A stretch of 64,000 bases of DNA from Omphiscola glabra. Lineage: Eukaryota; Mollusca; Gastropoda; Lymnaeidae. The notes beneath the pieces were generated by a model. It did no database searches. It was not told the DNA's origin and saw only the letters and a list, made by a program, of their open reading frames with translations. Below, one piece after another: positions 63,425-64,000 of this stretch; position 1 is the stretch's first letter, and every line of letters starts with the position of its first letter. The DNA is taken from positions 20,691,922 to 20,755,921 of the forward strand of contig OZ024806.1 of the NCBI GenBank assembly GCA_964017045.1. Direction: 5' to 3'. Made by a program: the position numbers and the translations under genes.

Positions 63425-64000
63425 CTAACCACAGGCGATAAACAGTTGTAGCTAACTTACCACAGGCGATAAACATTTGTAGCTAACTTACCACAGGCGA
63501 TAAACATTTGTAGCTAACTAACCACAGGCGATAAACATTTGTAGCTAACTTACCACAGGCGATAAACATTTGTAGCTAACTTACCACAGGCGATAAACAT
63601 TTGTAGCTAACTAACCACAGGCGATAAACATTTGTAGCTAACTTACCACAGGCGATAAACATTTGTAGCTAACTTACCACAGGCGATAAACATTTGTAGC
63701 TAACTTACCACAGGCGATAAACATTTGTAGCTAACTAACCACAGGCGATAAACATGTGTAGCTAACTAACCACAGGCGATAAACATTTGTAGCTAACTTA
63801 CCACAGGCGATAAACATTTGTAGCTAACTTACCACAGGCGATAAACATTTGTAGCTAACTAACCACAGGCGATAAACATTTGTAGCTAACTTACCACAGG
63901 CGATAAACATTTGTAGCTAACTTACCACAGGCGATAAACATTTGTAGCTAACTAACCACAGGCGATAAACATTTGTAGCTAACTTACCACAGGCGATAAA
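63425..64000. repeat. 31-bp tandem repeat running off the window, 18+ copies
   Basis: Units of gataaacatttgtagctaac followed by ttaccacaggc, with ctaacc/cttacc variants. Very uniform; continues past 64000. Confidence 0.95.

Overview
The window is nuclear DNA from a metazoan, most likely a gastropod mollusc and probably a heterobranch or pulmonate snail. The evidence is spliced genes with GT-AG introns, a rhodopsin-type receptor relic resembling the large molluscan orphan/chemoreceptor-like families, degraded LINE and hAT transposons, and five short hAT elements that I recognise as SPIN-like, a family reported from the pond snail Lymnaea. Species is an inference, not a direct reading. By a rough hand tally about a third of the window is tandem minisatellite DNA (more than 50 arrays, units about 10-84 bp). 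Most long open frames inside those arrays are artefacts of unit lengths divisible by three.

Layout. 1-6 kb: 3' end of a LINE, a small hAT-type MITE and several arrays, ending with a 1.1 kb array of 22-bp units. 6142-7115: the last three exons of a small cysteine-rich protein on the + strand, whose 5' part lies to the left. 7-25 kb: arrays and MITEs, including a 425-bp foldback element at 9.6 kb; a possible 5' non-coding exon ends at 16281. 25.1 kb to beyond the right edge: a large + strand gene of the MTCL/SOGA microtubule-crosslinking coiled-coil family. It has a 2.8 kb first coding exon, then small exons at 39.9, 59.1, 60.5, 61.4, 61.7, 62.0 and 62.8 kb, all joining in phase; its 3' end is outside the window. 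Its introns hold a degraded LINE (28.2-29.3 kb, - strand), a broken ZMYM1-like hAT transposase with another element inserted in it (30.4-31.4 kb, - strand), a GPCR pseudogene (52.6-53.6 kb, + strand) and most of the remaining arrays.

The most interesting structural theme is that several minisatellites start inside, or at the ends of, non-autonomous DNA transposons. The 47-bp array at 35-37 kb repeats a MITE terminus plus flank and has begun to form a higher-order repeat. The 42-bp array at 10 kb repeats the end of the foldback element. The 19-bp array at 50.6-51.3 kb lies inside a MITE that still has its target-site duplication. A 32-bp triplication lies inside another MITE at 57.2 kb. A separate curiosity is an array at 60.7-61.0 kb that begins on the splice donor of an MTCL-like exon and repeats the donor motif. 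I found no prokaryotic system, CRISPR array, rRNA or convincing tRNA gene.
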